Source: CAWAXW01 sp963786155 (lineage in GTDB: Bacteria > Actinomycetota > CADDZG01 > WHSQ01). From it: a DNA stretch of 64,000 bases. A program made the position numbers and the translations under genes. Below the pieces are notes generated by a model that had not been told where the DNA came from, ran no database searches, and saw only the letters and a list, made by a program, of their open reading frames with translations. Location: assembly GCA_963786155.1 (NCBI GenBank), contig CAWAXW010000006.1:744001-808000 (forward strand), read 5' to 3'. The stretch's first letter is position 1; each line of letters starts with the position of its first letter. This document shows, in pieces, positions 8,861 through 18,960 of the stretch.

Positions 8861-9627
8861 AGGAACTGGATCGACAGTGCCATGGCGTCGAGCACTTGTT
8901 TGGCCACCTCGTAGTCGGCCGAAGTCTCTAGCACCGCGAAGAGCTGGATCGAGCTCTCGCCGTCTTCGATCACGTAGGCGTGTACCTGCGATATCTCTTG
9001 GTCTTTGAGCGAGAGGTCCACGACGACGGCCCGGCGTCCTCCGATGGTCAGTTCGGTCTGACTATCGATCGTCCCGATGCTGGAATCACTGAACGCCTCG
9101 TCCCACTCGTCGAACGACAAGTCCCCCGAATCGATGACGATGTCCACTTCCGGCTCATCACCGCGGGCGACTTCGAACGGCTCGGGCGAGAAGAAACGAC
9201 ACTCTTGTTTGCGCGTTGCGAAGTCCGTGAACCAGTCTGCCGGGTACGACAACTCGTAGCCGATCGAGAGGTTGAGGCATGTTGCCAAGGCGGTGTCCGG
9301 GCTCGGCGATATGGCGCTCCCGGCGATCGACTCGGTCGCCGAGACCTCGGGCTCGGGCTCCGGTTCGGTGACCACCGGTTCTTCGTCGCTTACGGCTGTG
9401 GGGGTATCGCCGGAGCCTCCGCCCAGGACCAGGGCCAACCCGATGACGGCCGCGACGATCGCCACGGAGATGATGGCCCAGCGCTTGCCCTCGGATAGAC
9501 CTGGTTGTTCCTGCGTGGGCGGAGATCCCTCAGGGCCTGGTGCCGGTCCGCCCTGGAGGTTGGTCCCGCATGAGGCGCAGAAGGTGCTGTTGTCCGGGGC
9601 CGAGGCACCGCAATTCGGACAGTTCAA
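8857..9627 (-). CDS. Zinc-ribbon membrane protein with PsbP-like C-terminal domain
   Basis: A 256-residue protein. It opens with a double-CxxC zinc ribbon (CPNCGASAPDNSTFCASCG), then a Pro/Gly linker and one TM helix at about 48-70. An acidic spacer leads to a C-terminal domain of ~140 residues with GYELSYPADWF, typical of PsbP-related lipoproteins. The ribbon would be cytoplasmic and the PsbP-like domain outside. It overlaps the metallopeptidase-like gene by four bases, suggesting a joint envelope role. Function unknown. Confidence 0.7.
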   Translation of the reverse strand: MNCPNCGASAPDNSTFCASCGTNLQGGPAPGPEGSPPTQEQPGLSEGKRWAIISVAIVAAVIGLALVLGGGSGDTPTAVSDEEPVVTEPEPEPEVSATESIAGSAISPSPDTALATCLNLSIGYELSYPADWFTDFATRKQECRFFSPEPFEVARGDEPEVDIVIDSGDLSFDEWDEAFSDSSIGTIDSQTELTIGGRRAVVVDLSLKDQEISQVHAYVIEDGESSIQLFAVLETSADYEVAKQVLDAMALSIQFL

Positions 9628-9695
9628 TGGAGGCTCCCTCGTCTAAGGGGTCGTTTCGTTAACCCAAACACCGCAGGGGCTCCTAGACAACGGAT

Positions 9696-10343
9696 TTAGC
9701 TCGGATCGCTCCCGTCTTCTGCCAGGTCCGAGCCGGAACGTGCGCCGGGCCCGATCGTGGCGGCCAACACTCCGGCGTTCGGGAAGACGACCTGACCGTG
9801 CTCGGTCATCATCTTGACGTTGAAGAGGGTCATGTCTGTGATCACGCCCTCGTACGCACCTCCTAGCGGCCCCGACTTGAGCAGCAACTGCTCGCCGACG
9901 ACTACCTGCCGCAAGGTCGCGAGCACGATGCCGGCGAAGAAATTGGCCAGCACTTGCTGTGCCGCAAGTCCCAAGACAACGCCGGTAAGAGCGCTCCCCA
10001 GGAGCAACCCCTGGAGGGGGACCCCCATCACGCCCAGGATCGCAAGCCCGACGACCCCATAGCCCACACCTTGCGTGATTACGGCCAGCGAGGAGCCGCG
10101 CGCATCTCCGGTGCTGGCCTCGGTGGCCTTCTTGATCGTGCTAGAGAGAGCCTTGACCGCGCTGAACCCGCCTGCCGCCATCAGAGTGGCCCCGATGTAG
10201 ATGGGAAGCCGAACCTCGAGTTCCCCCCTGACCTGCCCGAACGAGGCAACGACGAGCCCGACCACCGCAATGGCTCCGCCGATCGCAGCTCGGATCAGAT
10301 GGGGCCGCGCAACCTTTACCGGCTCGGGGACGTGCAAGCTCAT
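9696..10343 (-). CDS. MscS-family small-conductance mechanosensitive channel-like protein
   Basis: A 215-residue protein with three hydrophobic segments. The pore-lining-type helix is rich in Gly and Ala (LLLGSALTGVVLGLAAQQVL) and is followed by the conserved ANFFAGIVL and a beta domain ending VVFPNAGVLAATIGP. This is the minimal core of MscS proteins, shorter than E. coli MscS (286). Such channels release osmolytes on hypo-osmotic shock. It lies behind the CNNM genes with a 12-base gap, so it may be the last gene of that transcript. Confidence 0.8.
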   Translation of the reverse strand: MSLHVPEPVKVARPHLIRAAIGGAIAVVGLVVASFGQVRGELEVRLPIYIGATLMAAGGFSAVKALSSTIKKATEASTGDARGSSLAVITQGVGYGVVGLAILGVMGVPLQGLLLGSALTGVVLGLAAQQVLANFFAGIVLATLRQVVVGEQLLLKSGPLGGAYEGVITDMTLFNVKMMTEHGQVVFPNAGVLAATIGPGARSGSDLAEDGSDPS

Positions 10344-10354
10344 GTCGGGGGAAC

Positions 10355-11667
10355 CTATCCCTCCGGCTTCGTGATGTCAGACAGACGTTCGGCCAGGAGA
10401 TCAATCACCCTGTTGCGATGCATCGAGCGCACCTGCAAGCTCCACCCGTCGTGTTTGACGGCCTCACGACGTTTGGGAACGTGCCCGAGACGGTCCATGA
10501 GGAACCCGGCGACGGTCTCGTACTCGCCCTCCGGAAGACGGAGACCGATCCGGGCCGCCGCCTCGTCGATACGCAACGTGCCGGGAATCACGAAGCGCCG
10601 GTCGTCGAGGCGTTCGATGCCGACCTCGGTCACGTCGTACTCATCCCTGATCTCACCTACGAGCTCTTCGACGAGATCCTCGATCGTGACGATGCCCGCG
10701 GTCCCACCGTGCTCGTCGATGACGAGAGCGAAGTGCTTGCGCTCTCGTTTCATGTCCAGAAGCAACGGCAGGAGCTTCCGCGACTCGGGAACGACGAGCA
10801 TCGGGCGGATTAGATCCTGGGGAGGGGGTCGGAACGCTGACTCGGGGTGATCGCAAGAAGCTCCTTGGCATGGAAGAAGCCCAGGATGTGATCGAGGTCC
10901 GTTTCGTAAACGGGGATCCGTGAGTGACCGGTGGCGACGATGAAGCCCTCGAGCTCGGTTGGGGTGAGATCCGATTGGACTGCGACCAATTCGGTACGCG
11001 GGACCATCGCGGCCGCGGCGTCGAGGTCGGGAAGTGTGATTGCCCCCGACAGCAGCCTGTATTCGAGACTCCCGAGCAGTCCCTCGCGCGCGGACTCGTC
11101 GATCATGGAACGAAGCTCGACGGCAGTGTGCGTGGAATGAATTTCGTCCTTGGGCTCGACCTTCAGCAAGCGGAGGCCGCCGTTTGCCAGCGCATTGAGC
11201 GCTCGGACGATCGGCCCGAACAGGAGCACGTATGCCCGGAAGGGGAGAGCCAGCCAAAGGGCTGTCCGCTCGGGCTCGGCTATCGCGATGTTCTTCGGCG
11301 CCATCTCGCCGATGACCATGTGGAAGAAGACCACCAACGTCATCGCGATAACGAATGAGATCGTGTGCAGCAGGCCGGTGGGGAGCTCGGCGAAGCGCTC
11401 GATGCCGGATTCGATCAGGCGCGCTACTGCGGGTTCTGCGACGAAGCCGAGTCCCAAAGACATCATCGTGATGCCGAGCTGGGCCCCCGCCAGCATGAAG
11501 GAAAGGTTCTTGATGGATGCGAGAGCCGGCTTGGCTCGGATGTCACCCTTCTCGGCTAGGGCTTCCAGTCGTGAACGCCGGGCTGCGGTGAGGGCGAACT
11601 CGGCCCCCACGAAGAACCCGTTGGCGATGAGCAGCAGCACGGCTATGAGCAGGTACGACCACGTCAT
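10355..11667 (-). CDS. CNNM/CBS membrane protein, paralogue 2 (one frameshift)
   Basis: A DUF21 domain (GFFVGAEFALTAARRSRLEA, several TM helices) is followed by two CBS motifs and a CorC_HlyC domain (VIDEHGGTAGIVTIEDLVEE). The frame breaks at about 10,815-10,830 within a C-rich stretch (CGACCCCCTCCCC on the minus strand). One missing C there would restore a single protein of about 438 residues. I treat the break as a homopolymer undercall. The ATG at 11,667 overlaps the restored stop of the upstream paralogue as ATGA, so both genes form one operon. Confidence 0.8.
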
Positions 11668-13042
11668 GCGGAGTCGTCCTCCTCGGAGGCGTTCTCCGGG
11701 GGTGCAACGATCAAGGTCCGCGGCTATGCGCCTTCGATCCATCTGGACGACCTTGAACTCCCATCCTTTGTAGGAGACGTGATCGCCGACGTTCGGGATG
11801 CGATCGAAGAGCGTCGAGCAGGAAGCCCGCCAGTGTCTCGTAGTCGCCCTCGGGCATGACGAAGCCCGTTTGGTGTCGCAAGTCGTCGGCGTGCAACATC
11901 CCCGGCACGATGTGGACGCCCTTGGTTGGAGAGATCGCAGGTTGGTCGGCCGCCGCGTCGTATTCGTCTTCGATCTCGCCGACGATCTCCTCGAGCAGGT
12001 CCTCCAACGTGACGATGCCCGGCGGTGCCTCCGTACTCGTCGACCACGACGACGATCTGTCTGCGCTCGCGGCGCATCTCGACGAGCAGCGAACCCAGGG
12101 GCCTTGATTCGGGCACGACCGGAGCTTCGCTCGCGATGCTCGCCACCTGTATGGAAGCCCGTTCTTCGTAAGCGAAGCGAAACGTGTCCTTCACGTGAGC
12201 GATCCCGACGATGTCGTCCAGATCGTTGCCGATGACGGGGAAACGCGAATGACCCGAGCTGAGCGCAGCTTTGCTCATGTCGGAAAGCGTGTCGTCTCGT
12301 TGGACCGTGACGAGCGACGTTCGAGGCACAAGGGCGTCGGCGGCGGTCTTGGCCGAGAGGCTGATCGATCGGGCCAGCAGGGAGGCCTCCTCCTCGAGCA
12401 ACATCCCGCCTTCGTGTGAGGAACGGATCAGCAGGTCGAGCTCTTCGAGGGTTCGGACCCCGGCGAGCTCCTCGCGGGGCTCGATTCCGAGGCGCCGGAC
12501 CGTCCAGTTGGCTGCCGCGTTCAGGAACACGATCAAAGGGCGAAAGGCCGCATTGAACCAGCGCATAGGAGTGGAGACAGCGAGCGCGGTCTCCAGTGGC
12601 CTGGCTATCGCGAAGTTCTTGGGGATCAACTCCGCCACGACCATCTCGACCGCGGTTGCGAGCAGGAGCGCAAGCGCAACCGATATGGCAAGCGTGGACT
12701 TCTCCGGGATGAACGAGAGATCGTCTAGGAGAGGCTCCAGCGCTCGCCCCACCGTCGGCTCGGCGATGAACCCGATGACCAGCGAGGTCAACGTGATCCC
12801 GAGCTGTGCACCCGAGAGCTGGAACGAAAGCGTCTTGAGCGCGCTGAGTGTGCTGATCGCGCGCTTGTCCCCGGCTTCGGCCCGGTCATCGACCTTGCTG
12901 CGTTCGACGGCGACTAGGGCGAACTCGGCGAAAACGAAAAAGGAGTGGAGAAGGATGATGAAGAGGACGAGGGCGAGTCCGAGCGCGGTCTCTATCTTCG
13001 CCGCCTCTGCCTCGACCTGAGGGGGGCGGTCCTGAGGGCCAT
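11664..13042 (-). CDS. CNNM/CBS membrane protein, paralogue 3 (several frameshifts)
   Basis: DUF21 domain (HSFFVFAEFALVAVERSKVD), CBS pair and CorC_HlyC domain (VVDEYGGTAG ... MEDLLEEIVGEIEDEYD). Breaks occur near 12,025 (after EYGGTAG), near 11,810 (between LLDALR and RIPNVGDHVSYKGW) and near 11,715, after which TLIVAPPENASEEDDSA and a TGA follow. The TGA overlaps the next ATG. At the 5' end the only ATG (13,042) needs one more C in a C6 run to enter the frame. The intact protein would be about 460 residues. Start is tentative because it abuts the divergent glyS start. Confidence 0.7.
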
Positions 13043-14390
13043 GCCGACTATCATGCCCCCGATGGGCAACCTCACGATGGACACCATCGTCAATCTATGC
13101 AAGAGGCGCGGGATCGTGTTCCCCTCGAGCGAGATCTACGGGGGATTGCGGTCTGCGTGGGACTGGGGCCCGCTTGGTATCGAGCTGAAGCGCAACGTCA
13201 AAGCTCAATGGTGGAAGTCGATGGTGCACGGCCGGGACGACGTCGTGGGCCTGGAGATGCTCGATCCTCATGTCCCCCAAGGTGTGGGAGGCGTCCGGCC
13301 ACGTCGCGACCTTCACCGACCCACTCGTCGAGTGCACGAACTGCCACAAGCGATTCCGGGCCGATCACATCGATCTCGCCAAGAACTGCCCCGAGTGTGG
13401 GCAGATCCGCCAGCGTGGACCGAGCCTCGCCAGTTCAACCTCATGTTCAAGACCCACATGGGGCCCGTCGAGGACTCGGCCCACGCCGTCTACCTGCGAC
13501 CCGAGACGGCCCAGGGCATGTTCGTCGACTTCGCCACCGTGCAGCAGACCTCCCGGAAGCGGATCCCGTTCGGGATCGCCCAGCAGGGCAAGAGCTTCCG
13601 CAACGAGATCACCCCGGGCAACTTCGTGTTCCGCACGCGCGAGTTCGAGCAGATGGAGATGGAGTTCTTCGTCAAGCCCGGGACCGATGAGGACTGGCAC
13701 CAGTACTGGCTCGACGAGCGCATGCGCTGGTACCACGACCTCGGGATCGAAACAGAGAACCTCCGACTGCGCGAGCACGAGGCCGACGAGCTCAGTCCAC
13801 TACGCGAAGCGCACGCACGACATCGAATACAACTTCCCCGGTATGGGTTGGTCCGAGCTCGAGGGGATCGCCAACCGGACCGACTTCGATCTAAAGGCTC
13901 ACTCCGAGCACTCGGGCGAGGACCTCAGCTACTTCGATCCCGACACCGAGGAGCGCTACGTCCCCTACGTGATCGAACCGGCGGTCGGCGTCGAACGACC
14001 GACGTTCGCGTTCCTGATCGACTCCTTCCGTGAGGAGGAGGCACCGACCGCGTCGGGAAAGGTCGAGAAGCGGACGGTCCTGAAGATCGACAAGCGACTG
14101 GCGCCGATCAAGGTGGCCGTGCTTCCGCTCTCCAAGCACGCCGACCTCGTGCCGGTCGCGGAGAAGGTGGCGGCCGAGGTCCGCTCGCATTTCGTCACCG
14201 ACTTCGACATCACGGGTCGATCGGCAAGCGTTATCGCCGACAGGACGAGGTCGGGACTCCCTTCTGCGTGACGGTCGACTTCGACACGCTCGAAGACAAT
14301 CAGGTAACGGTTCGAGATCGCGACTCGATGGAGCAGATCGCCTCGGGATCGAAGGTCTCGTGGCACTATCTACTGGAAAGGTTCAAATGA
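13041..14390 (+). CDS. glyS: Glycyl-tRNA synthetase, dimeric alpha2 type (four frameshifts)
   Basis: Charges tRNA-Gly. The pieces join into one alpha2-type GlyRS: TIVNLCKRRGIVFPSSEIYG at the N-terminus, WEASGHVATFTDPLVECTNC, EPRQFNLMFKTHMGPVED, RPETAQGMFVDF, then GMGWSELEGIANRTDFDL and the anticodon-binding domain (LAPIKVAVLPL to SWHYLLERFK). Frame changes fall near 13,255, 13,405, 13,800 and 14,220 and cancel out. No other GlyRS is visible and the enzyme is essential, so I read them as sequence errors. In-frame ATGs at 13,041, 13,053, 13,062 and 13,077 are possible starts. Confidence 0.85.
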
Positions 14391-14397
14391 TGCCAAC

Positions 14398-14648
14398 GTG
14401 ACTGGAACGGATCACGGTGCAGACGACCAGCCGGCCACCTCGGCAGTGGTCGAGGTCCACAACTCGCAGGGAGACGTCGTCGACCAGGTTCAGGTCGACG
14501 ATGATGGCACTACAAGTACCACCTGTCGGCCGGCCAATGGTCGCTGAACGTGTGGGACGCGCACGGCAATCGCGGGTCGCCGAGGTCTCGCTCGCCGAGG
14601 ACGATCAGAACGATCAACATCGATCTGGAGCCCGCCGAGGGGAGCTGA
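14398..14648 (+). CDS. Small beta-sandwich (carboxypeptidase-regulatory-like) protein, frameshifted
   Basis: Between glyS and ppdK the first frame gives SAVVEVHNSQGDVVDQVQVD and the next gives HYKYHLSAGQWSLNVWDAHG. Then RVAEVSLAEDD and TINIDLEPAEGS follow in shifted frames and a TGA ends at 14,648. Put together, about 80 residues show the alternating pattern of a carboxypeptidase-regulatory/transthyretin-like beta-sandwich. Three single-base indels are needed, in keeping with the error-rich surroundings. GTG at 14,398 is a tentative start. No signal peptide is seen. Function unknown. Confidence 0.45.
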
Positions 14649-14653
14649 GCCAA

Positions 14654-17371
14654 GTGACCAAGTGGGTCTACGACTTCTCCGAGGGCGACGCCTCGCAGAA
14701 GTACCTGCTGGGAGGCAAGGGCGCCAACCTCGCCGAGATGACGAACATCGGCCTGCCGGTGCCCCCGGGATTCACGATCACCATCCGAGGCGTGCAACGC
14801 GTACAGGGAGTCGGCGGAGGGTTCCCCGAGGGCCTGCTCGATGAGGTCGCCGAGCACCGCAAGCACCTCGAAGAGACGATGGGGCGCCAGATCGGCGACC
14901 CGCGCGACCCGTCTGCTCGTCTCGGTCCGCTCCGGCGCTCCGTTCTCGATGCCCGGGATGATGGACACGGTCCTGAACGTCGGGCTGAACGACGAGAGCG
15001 TCGAGGGGCTCACGAACCAGACCGGATCCGACCGCTTCGCGTGGGATTCCTACCGACGGCTGCTGCAGATGTTCGGCAAGACCGTGATGGATGTGGACGG
15101 CGAGCTGTTCGAGGAAGCGCATCGATGCCGCGAAAGAGGCCAAGGGCGTCGAGAACGACGTCGATCTCGACAGCGAAGGACCTCCAGGGCCTCGTCAAGA
15201 CGTTCAAGAAGATCGTCAAGAAGGAGACGGGCCGGAGTTCCCTCAAGACCCAACCGAGCAGCTCCACCTCGGCGATCGAGGCGGTCTTCAAGTCGTGGGA
15301 CAACAAGCAGAGCCCAGGACTACCGGCGTAAGAACCGCATCTCCGACGATCTCGGAACCGCGGTGAACGTCCAGACGATGGTGTTCGGGAACAAGGGCGC
15401 CGACTCGGGGACCGGGGTTGCTTTCACTCGCAATCCGTCGACCGGCGAGAAGAAGCCCTACGGCGACTACCTCGAGAACGCCCAGGGCGAGGACGTCGTC
15501 GCCGGTATCCGCAACACCTTGCCGCTCGAGGACATGGCCAAGGTGCAGCCGAAGGCGTGGATGGAGCTGCAGCAGCACTTCGCCACGCTCGAAGAGCACT
15601 ACAAGGACATGAACGACATCGAGTTCACGTCGAGCAGGGCAAGTTGTGGTTGCTCCAGACACGCATCGGACAGCGCACCGGCCGCGCGATGCTCGTCATC
15701 GCGGCCGACATGGTCGATGCGGGGTGGCTCGACGAGGTCACCGCGTTCCGCGATCGCGTCACGACCGGCAAGCTCGATGAGGTCTTCAAGAAGGTCATCA
15801 AGTCCACGCTCAAGGCGTCAAGAAGAGCCGCTGGCGAGTGGTCTGAACGCATCGCCGGGGGCCGCCGTCGGCCGAGCCGTGTTCACGGCCGACGATGCCT
15901 ACGAATGGGCGAACCGCGACGAGAACGGTCGTGCTCATCCGTCGCGAGACGAACCCCGACGACTTCCACGGGATGATCGTGTCGCAAGGCATCCTCACGT
16001 CGGCCGGCGGGACGAGCTCGCACGCGGCCCTCGTTGCTCGAGGTGCCGGCATCCCCGCGGTCTGTGGGGCCGACGCTCTCCGCATCGACACCAAGAAGAA
16101 GGCGTTCACCGTGGGATCCGACGACGGTCAAGGAAGGCGACTGGATCACCATCGACGGAACCGACGGAACCGTCTACGCCGAGGGCCTCGAGCTCGAGGA
16201 CTCCGAGCTGGACGCCGCGATCAAGGGCGACAAGCAGGCGAAGAAGATCCGATCTGTGGCGGGCCTACGAGCGCTTCGACCGGGTCGCCGAGGAGCACCG
16301 CCGCATGCGCGTGCGAGCGAACTCCGATACCCCCGACGACTCGACCAACGCGCGGCTGCAGAGGAGCCGAGGGCATCGGGCTGTGTCGCACCGAGCACAT
16401 GTTCATGGGCGAGCGTGCCGAGCTCGTCCGCAAGATGATCTTCGCCGACACCGAAGACGGAGGAGAAGGAAGCCTTCGACGCCCTGCTCCCGCTTCAGCG
16501 CAATGATTTCGAGGGCATCTTCGACGCGATGGATGGCCTGCCCGTCACGGTCCGACTGCTCGACCCACCGCTGCACGAGTTCCTTCCGAACCACACCGAC
16601 CTATCGGTGCGAGGTCGCGTTGGCGGAAGCGGGCAAGCTCAAGATGGGGAAGAAGAAGCTCGAAGAGCAGAAGGCGGTGCTGGCCAAGGTCAACGAGCTC
16701 CACGAAGCGAACCCGATGCTCGGCCTCCGTGGGGTGCGTCTCGGCATCGTGAAGCCCGGCCTCTATGCGATGCAGGTCCAAGCGATCGTCGAGGCCGCCG
16801 TGAAGCTCAAGAAGAAAGGTAAGGACCCCCGGCCCGAGATCATGATCCCGCTGGTCGCGACCGCGGAGGAGCTCCGTCAGATGCGTGAGGAGCTCGAACC
16901 GGTCGTCCGAGCCATCCTCGAGAAGGAGAAGGTCGATCTCCATATCGAGATCGGGACGATGATCGAGCTCCCGACGGCATGCATCAGCGCGGACGAGATC
17001 GGCGAGCATGCCGACTTCTTCTCGTTCGGGACGAACGACCTCACCCAAACCGCATTCGGGTTCTCACGCGACGACATCGGCAAGTTCCTGACGATGTACG
17101 AGGAGCGCAAGCTGGTTCCCTACAACCCCTTCGTCACGATCCACCCGGCGGTCGCCCGCCTGATGGAGATCGCGGTGGAGGGAGGTCGAAGAAGGCGAAC
17201 GCCGAACTGCACCTCGGCATCTGCGGAGAGCACGGAGGCGACCCGGATTCGGTGGCGACATGCGAGAAGCTCGGTCTCGACTACGTCTCGTGCTCGCCCT
17301 TCCGGGTGCCGACGGCAAGATGGGCCGCTGCCCAAGCCGTTCTGGGAGAAGCAACCACAAGCTCGAAGTAG
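14654..17371 (+). CDS. ppdK: Pyruvate, phosphate dikinase (heavily frameshifted)
   Basis: Interconverts pyruvate + ATP + Pi with PEP + AMP + PPi. Successive frames give the whole family sequence in order: the nucleotide-binding domain (YLLGGKGANLAEMTNIGLPV, SVRSGAPFSMPGMMDTVLN, GVAFTRNPSTGEKKPYGDYL), the phosphohistidine domain with GGTSSHAALVARGAGIPAV, and the PEP-binding barrel (GLCRTEHMFM, IEIGTMIELP, FFSFGTNDLTQTAFGFSRDD, GICGEHGGDP). I count about seventeen frame changes in 2.7 kb, all cancelling. Every catalytic block survives, so this is likely an intact gene of about 905 codons in poorly corrected sequence. Confidence 0.85.
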
Positions 17372-17402
17372 ATAGACAGCCTGGGCGTGACTGCCCACAC
17401 TT

Positions 17403-17666
17403 GTGAGCATGGCATCGGAGATGGAGTCGCCTGCTCAGTTCACACCGTCGCGGAAAGCCTCCACCTTCGGCCGCGTCCTTGTCCTGATATTCGGGCCGAT
17501 CATGTGGCTGGTGGCGGTGGTCGTGGTGGCCGTGGTCGTCTACGGACGAGATGCGATCGAATTCGGGGTGATCGTCACGTTCATCGCGTTCCTCGTCTCG
17601 TTGGCGCTCTGCTGGGCGGGTCGTCGCCGTCGCGTCCATCAGGAGGAAGCGGCGGAGACATCGTGA
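17403..17666 (+). CDS. Small two-TM membrane protein, possible partner of the glycosyltransferase
   Basis: An 87-residue protein with two predicted TM helices (LVLIFGPIMWLVAVVVVAVV and FGVIVTFIAFLVSLALCWAG) and a charged cytoplasmic tail. GTG 17,403 and ATG 17,409 are both possible starts. It ends in GTGA overlapping the next gene, so translation is coupled. Its size, topology and pairing with a PgaC-like glycosyltransferase recall PgaD of the poly-GlcNAc system, but I see no sequence signature that proves this. Confidence 0.6.
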   Translation: MSMASEMESPAQFTPSRKASTFGRVLVLIFGPIMWLVAVVVVAVVVYGRDAIEFGVIVTFIAFLVSLALCWAGRRRRVHQEEAAETS

Positions 17667-18928
17667 ACCTCGAACGTTTGGCCTTGTGGATGCTCTGGTT
17701 CGTTGCCCTCTATCCGCCCGTTAGCGCCGCCTTTTGGATCGCCGGCGGCTTGCTTTTTAGGCTCTACGAAGAGAAGAACGAGATCGAAACGCCCCCGGCC
17801 GGGGGCTGGCCCCCCATCACCCTGTTGATACCTGCGTTCAACGAAGAGCTGGTGGTTGGGACGAGCGTCCGTGCGGCTCTCGCGGTCGATTATCCCGACG
17901 TCGAGGTGATCGTGCTGGACGACGGGTCGACCGATGCCACCTCGTCCGCAGCCGAGCTTGCCGCTGGAGGTGACTCGCGCGTAAAGGTGGTGCGAGATGT
18001 AGTCAACCGAGGCAAAGCTGAGCAGTTGAACAGGGGTTTCCATAGCGCGCGCCACGAGCTCGTCATTGTCTCGGACGCCGACACGCACCTCCACCCTCTT
18101 GCACCCAAGCTTCTCGTTTCTCGGCTCCTGCGATCGCGTTTGAACGCCGCTGTTGCCGGCGGGCCGCACGTCACGAATCGAACGAACATCTTGTGTGCGA
18201 TGCAGGTCCTGGAAGCGGCTTCGATCATCGGCCTTATCCGCCGCACGGGGGCCTTGCATGGACGCGTGGGCACGGTTGCCGGAGTGCTCGCCCTCTTCCG
18301 CCGCGACCCGGTGCTGGCCGTCGGCGGTTTCAGGGGGGAGATGGCGACGGAGGACATCGATCTGACCTGGCGCCTGCTGCTGGCGGGATGGCATACGACC
18401 TTCGAGCCACAAGCACTGATCGGCATGCAGGTCCCCGCATACTTATCCCCGCTTTGGAAACAGCGACGGAGGTGGGCTCGCGGGCAGGGCGAGGTATTGC
18501 ACGTCCACTTCTGGTCGGTATTGAGATGGCGGCACAGATCGGTGTGGCCGGTTGTCTTCGAGAGCGTCATGTCACTCGTATGGGTGGTTGCCTGGTTGCT
18601 TGCGCTGACGATCGCGGCGATCGACCTGTTCGTTCCCTCCTGGGACACGATCTTCGGCTTCGCATTCACATGGGGCGTGGCCATCGCGGTCGTTTGCGCG
18701 ATCCAGACGGCGATCGCGCTGTCCATCGAAACCCGTTACGACCACCGAGCGCTCCGCGCGTTCTTGCTGGGCCCCCTCTATCCGCTGTTCTTCTGGATGA
18801 TCTCTGCCCTGGCCGCGATCCGAGAGGAGGTATTCGCATGGGTGCGAGGCCCCCGCGAGGACCGGGTCGTGTGGGACATCCCCCGCGACGCCACCGACAC
18901 AGGGGTGGAGGGGACCCCAGCGTCGTAG
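17663..18928 (+). CDS. Processive family-2 glycosyltransferase, PgaC/IcaA-like
   Basis: A 421-residue membrane glycosyltransferase. An N-terminal TM helix precedes the GT-A domain: PAFNEE, VLDDGSTD (nucleotide binding), SDAD (the D-x-D-like metal site), TEDIDLTW and QRRRWARGQ, the Q-x-x-RW motif of processive beta-glycan synthases. Three or four C-terminal TM helices form the export channel. This architecture is that of PgaC, hyaluronan and cellulose synthases. The product is probably a beta-linked extracellular polysaccharide; sugar identity cannot be read from sequence. GTG start overlaps the upstream two-TM gene by four bases. Confidence 0.8.
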   Translation: MNLERLALWMLWFVALYPPVSAAFWIAGGLLFRLYEEKNEIETPPAGGWPPITLLIPAFNEELVVGTSVRAALAVDYPDVEVIVLDDGSTDATSSAAELAAGGDSRVKVVRDVVNRGKAEQLNRGFHSARHELVIVSDADTHLHPLAPKLLVSRLLRSRLNAAVAGGPHVTNRTNILCAMQVLEAASIIGLIRRTGALHGRVGTVAGVLALFRRDPVLAVGGFRGEMATEDIDLTWRLLLAGWHTTFEPQALIGMQVPAYLSPLWKQRRRWARGQGEVLHVHFWSVLRWRHRSVWPVVFESVMSLVWVVAWLLALTIAAIDLFVPSWDTIFGFAFTWGVAIAVVCAIQTAIALSIETRYDHRALRAFLLGPLYPLFFWMISALAAIREEVFAWVRGPREDRVVWDIPRDATDTGVEGTPAS

Positions 18929-18960
18929 GAACTGTCGTACCGCCTTGCTAGCGTGGGGGC

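Noticed and set aside
13041..14390. glyS as a true pseudogene
   Set aside because: The enzyme is essential and all parts are conserved; the frame changes sum to zero.
14654..17371. Programmed frameshifting or decay of ppdK
   Set aside because: Seventeen changes of both signs, no slippery sequence plus pseudoknot pattern, and retention of every catalytic block argue for sequence errors.
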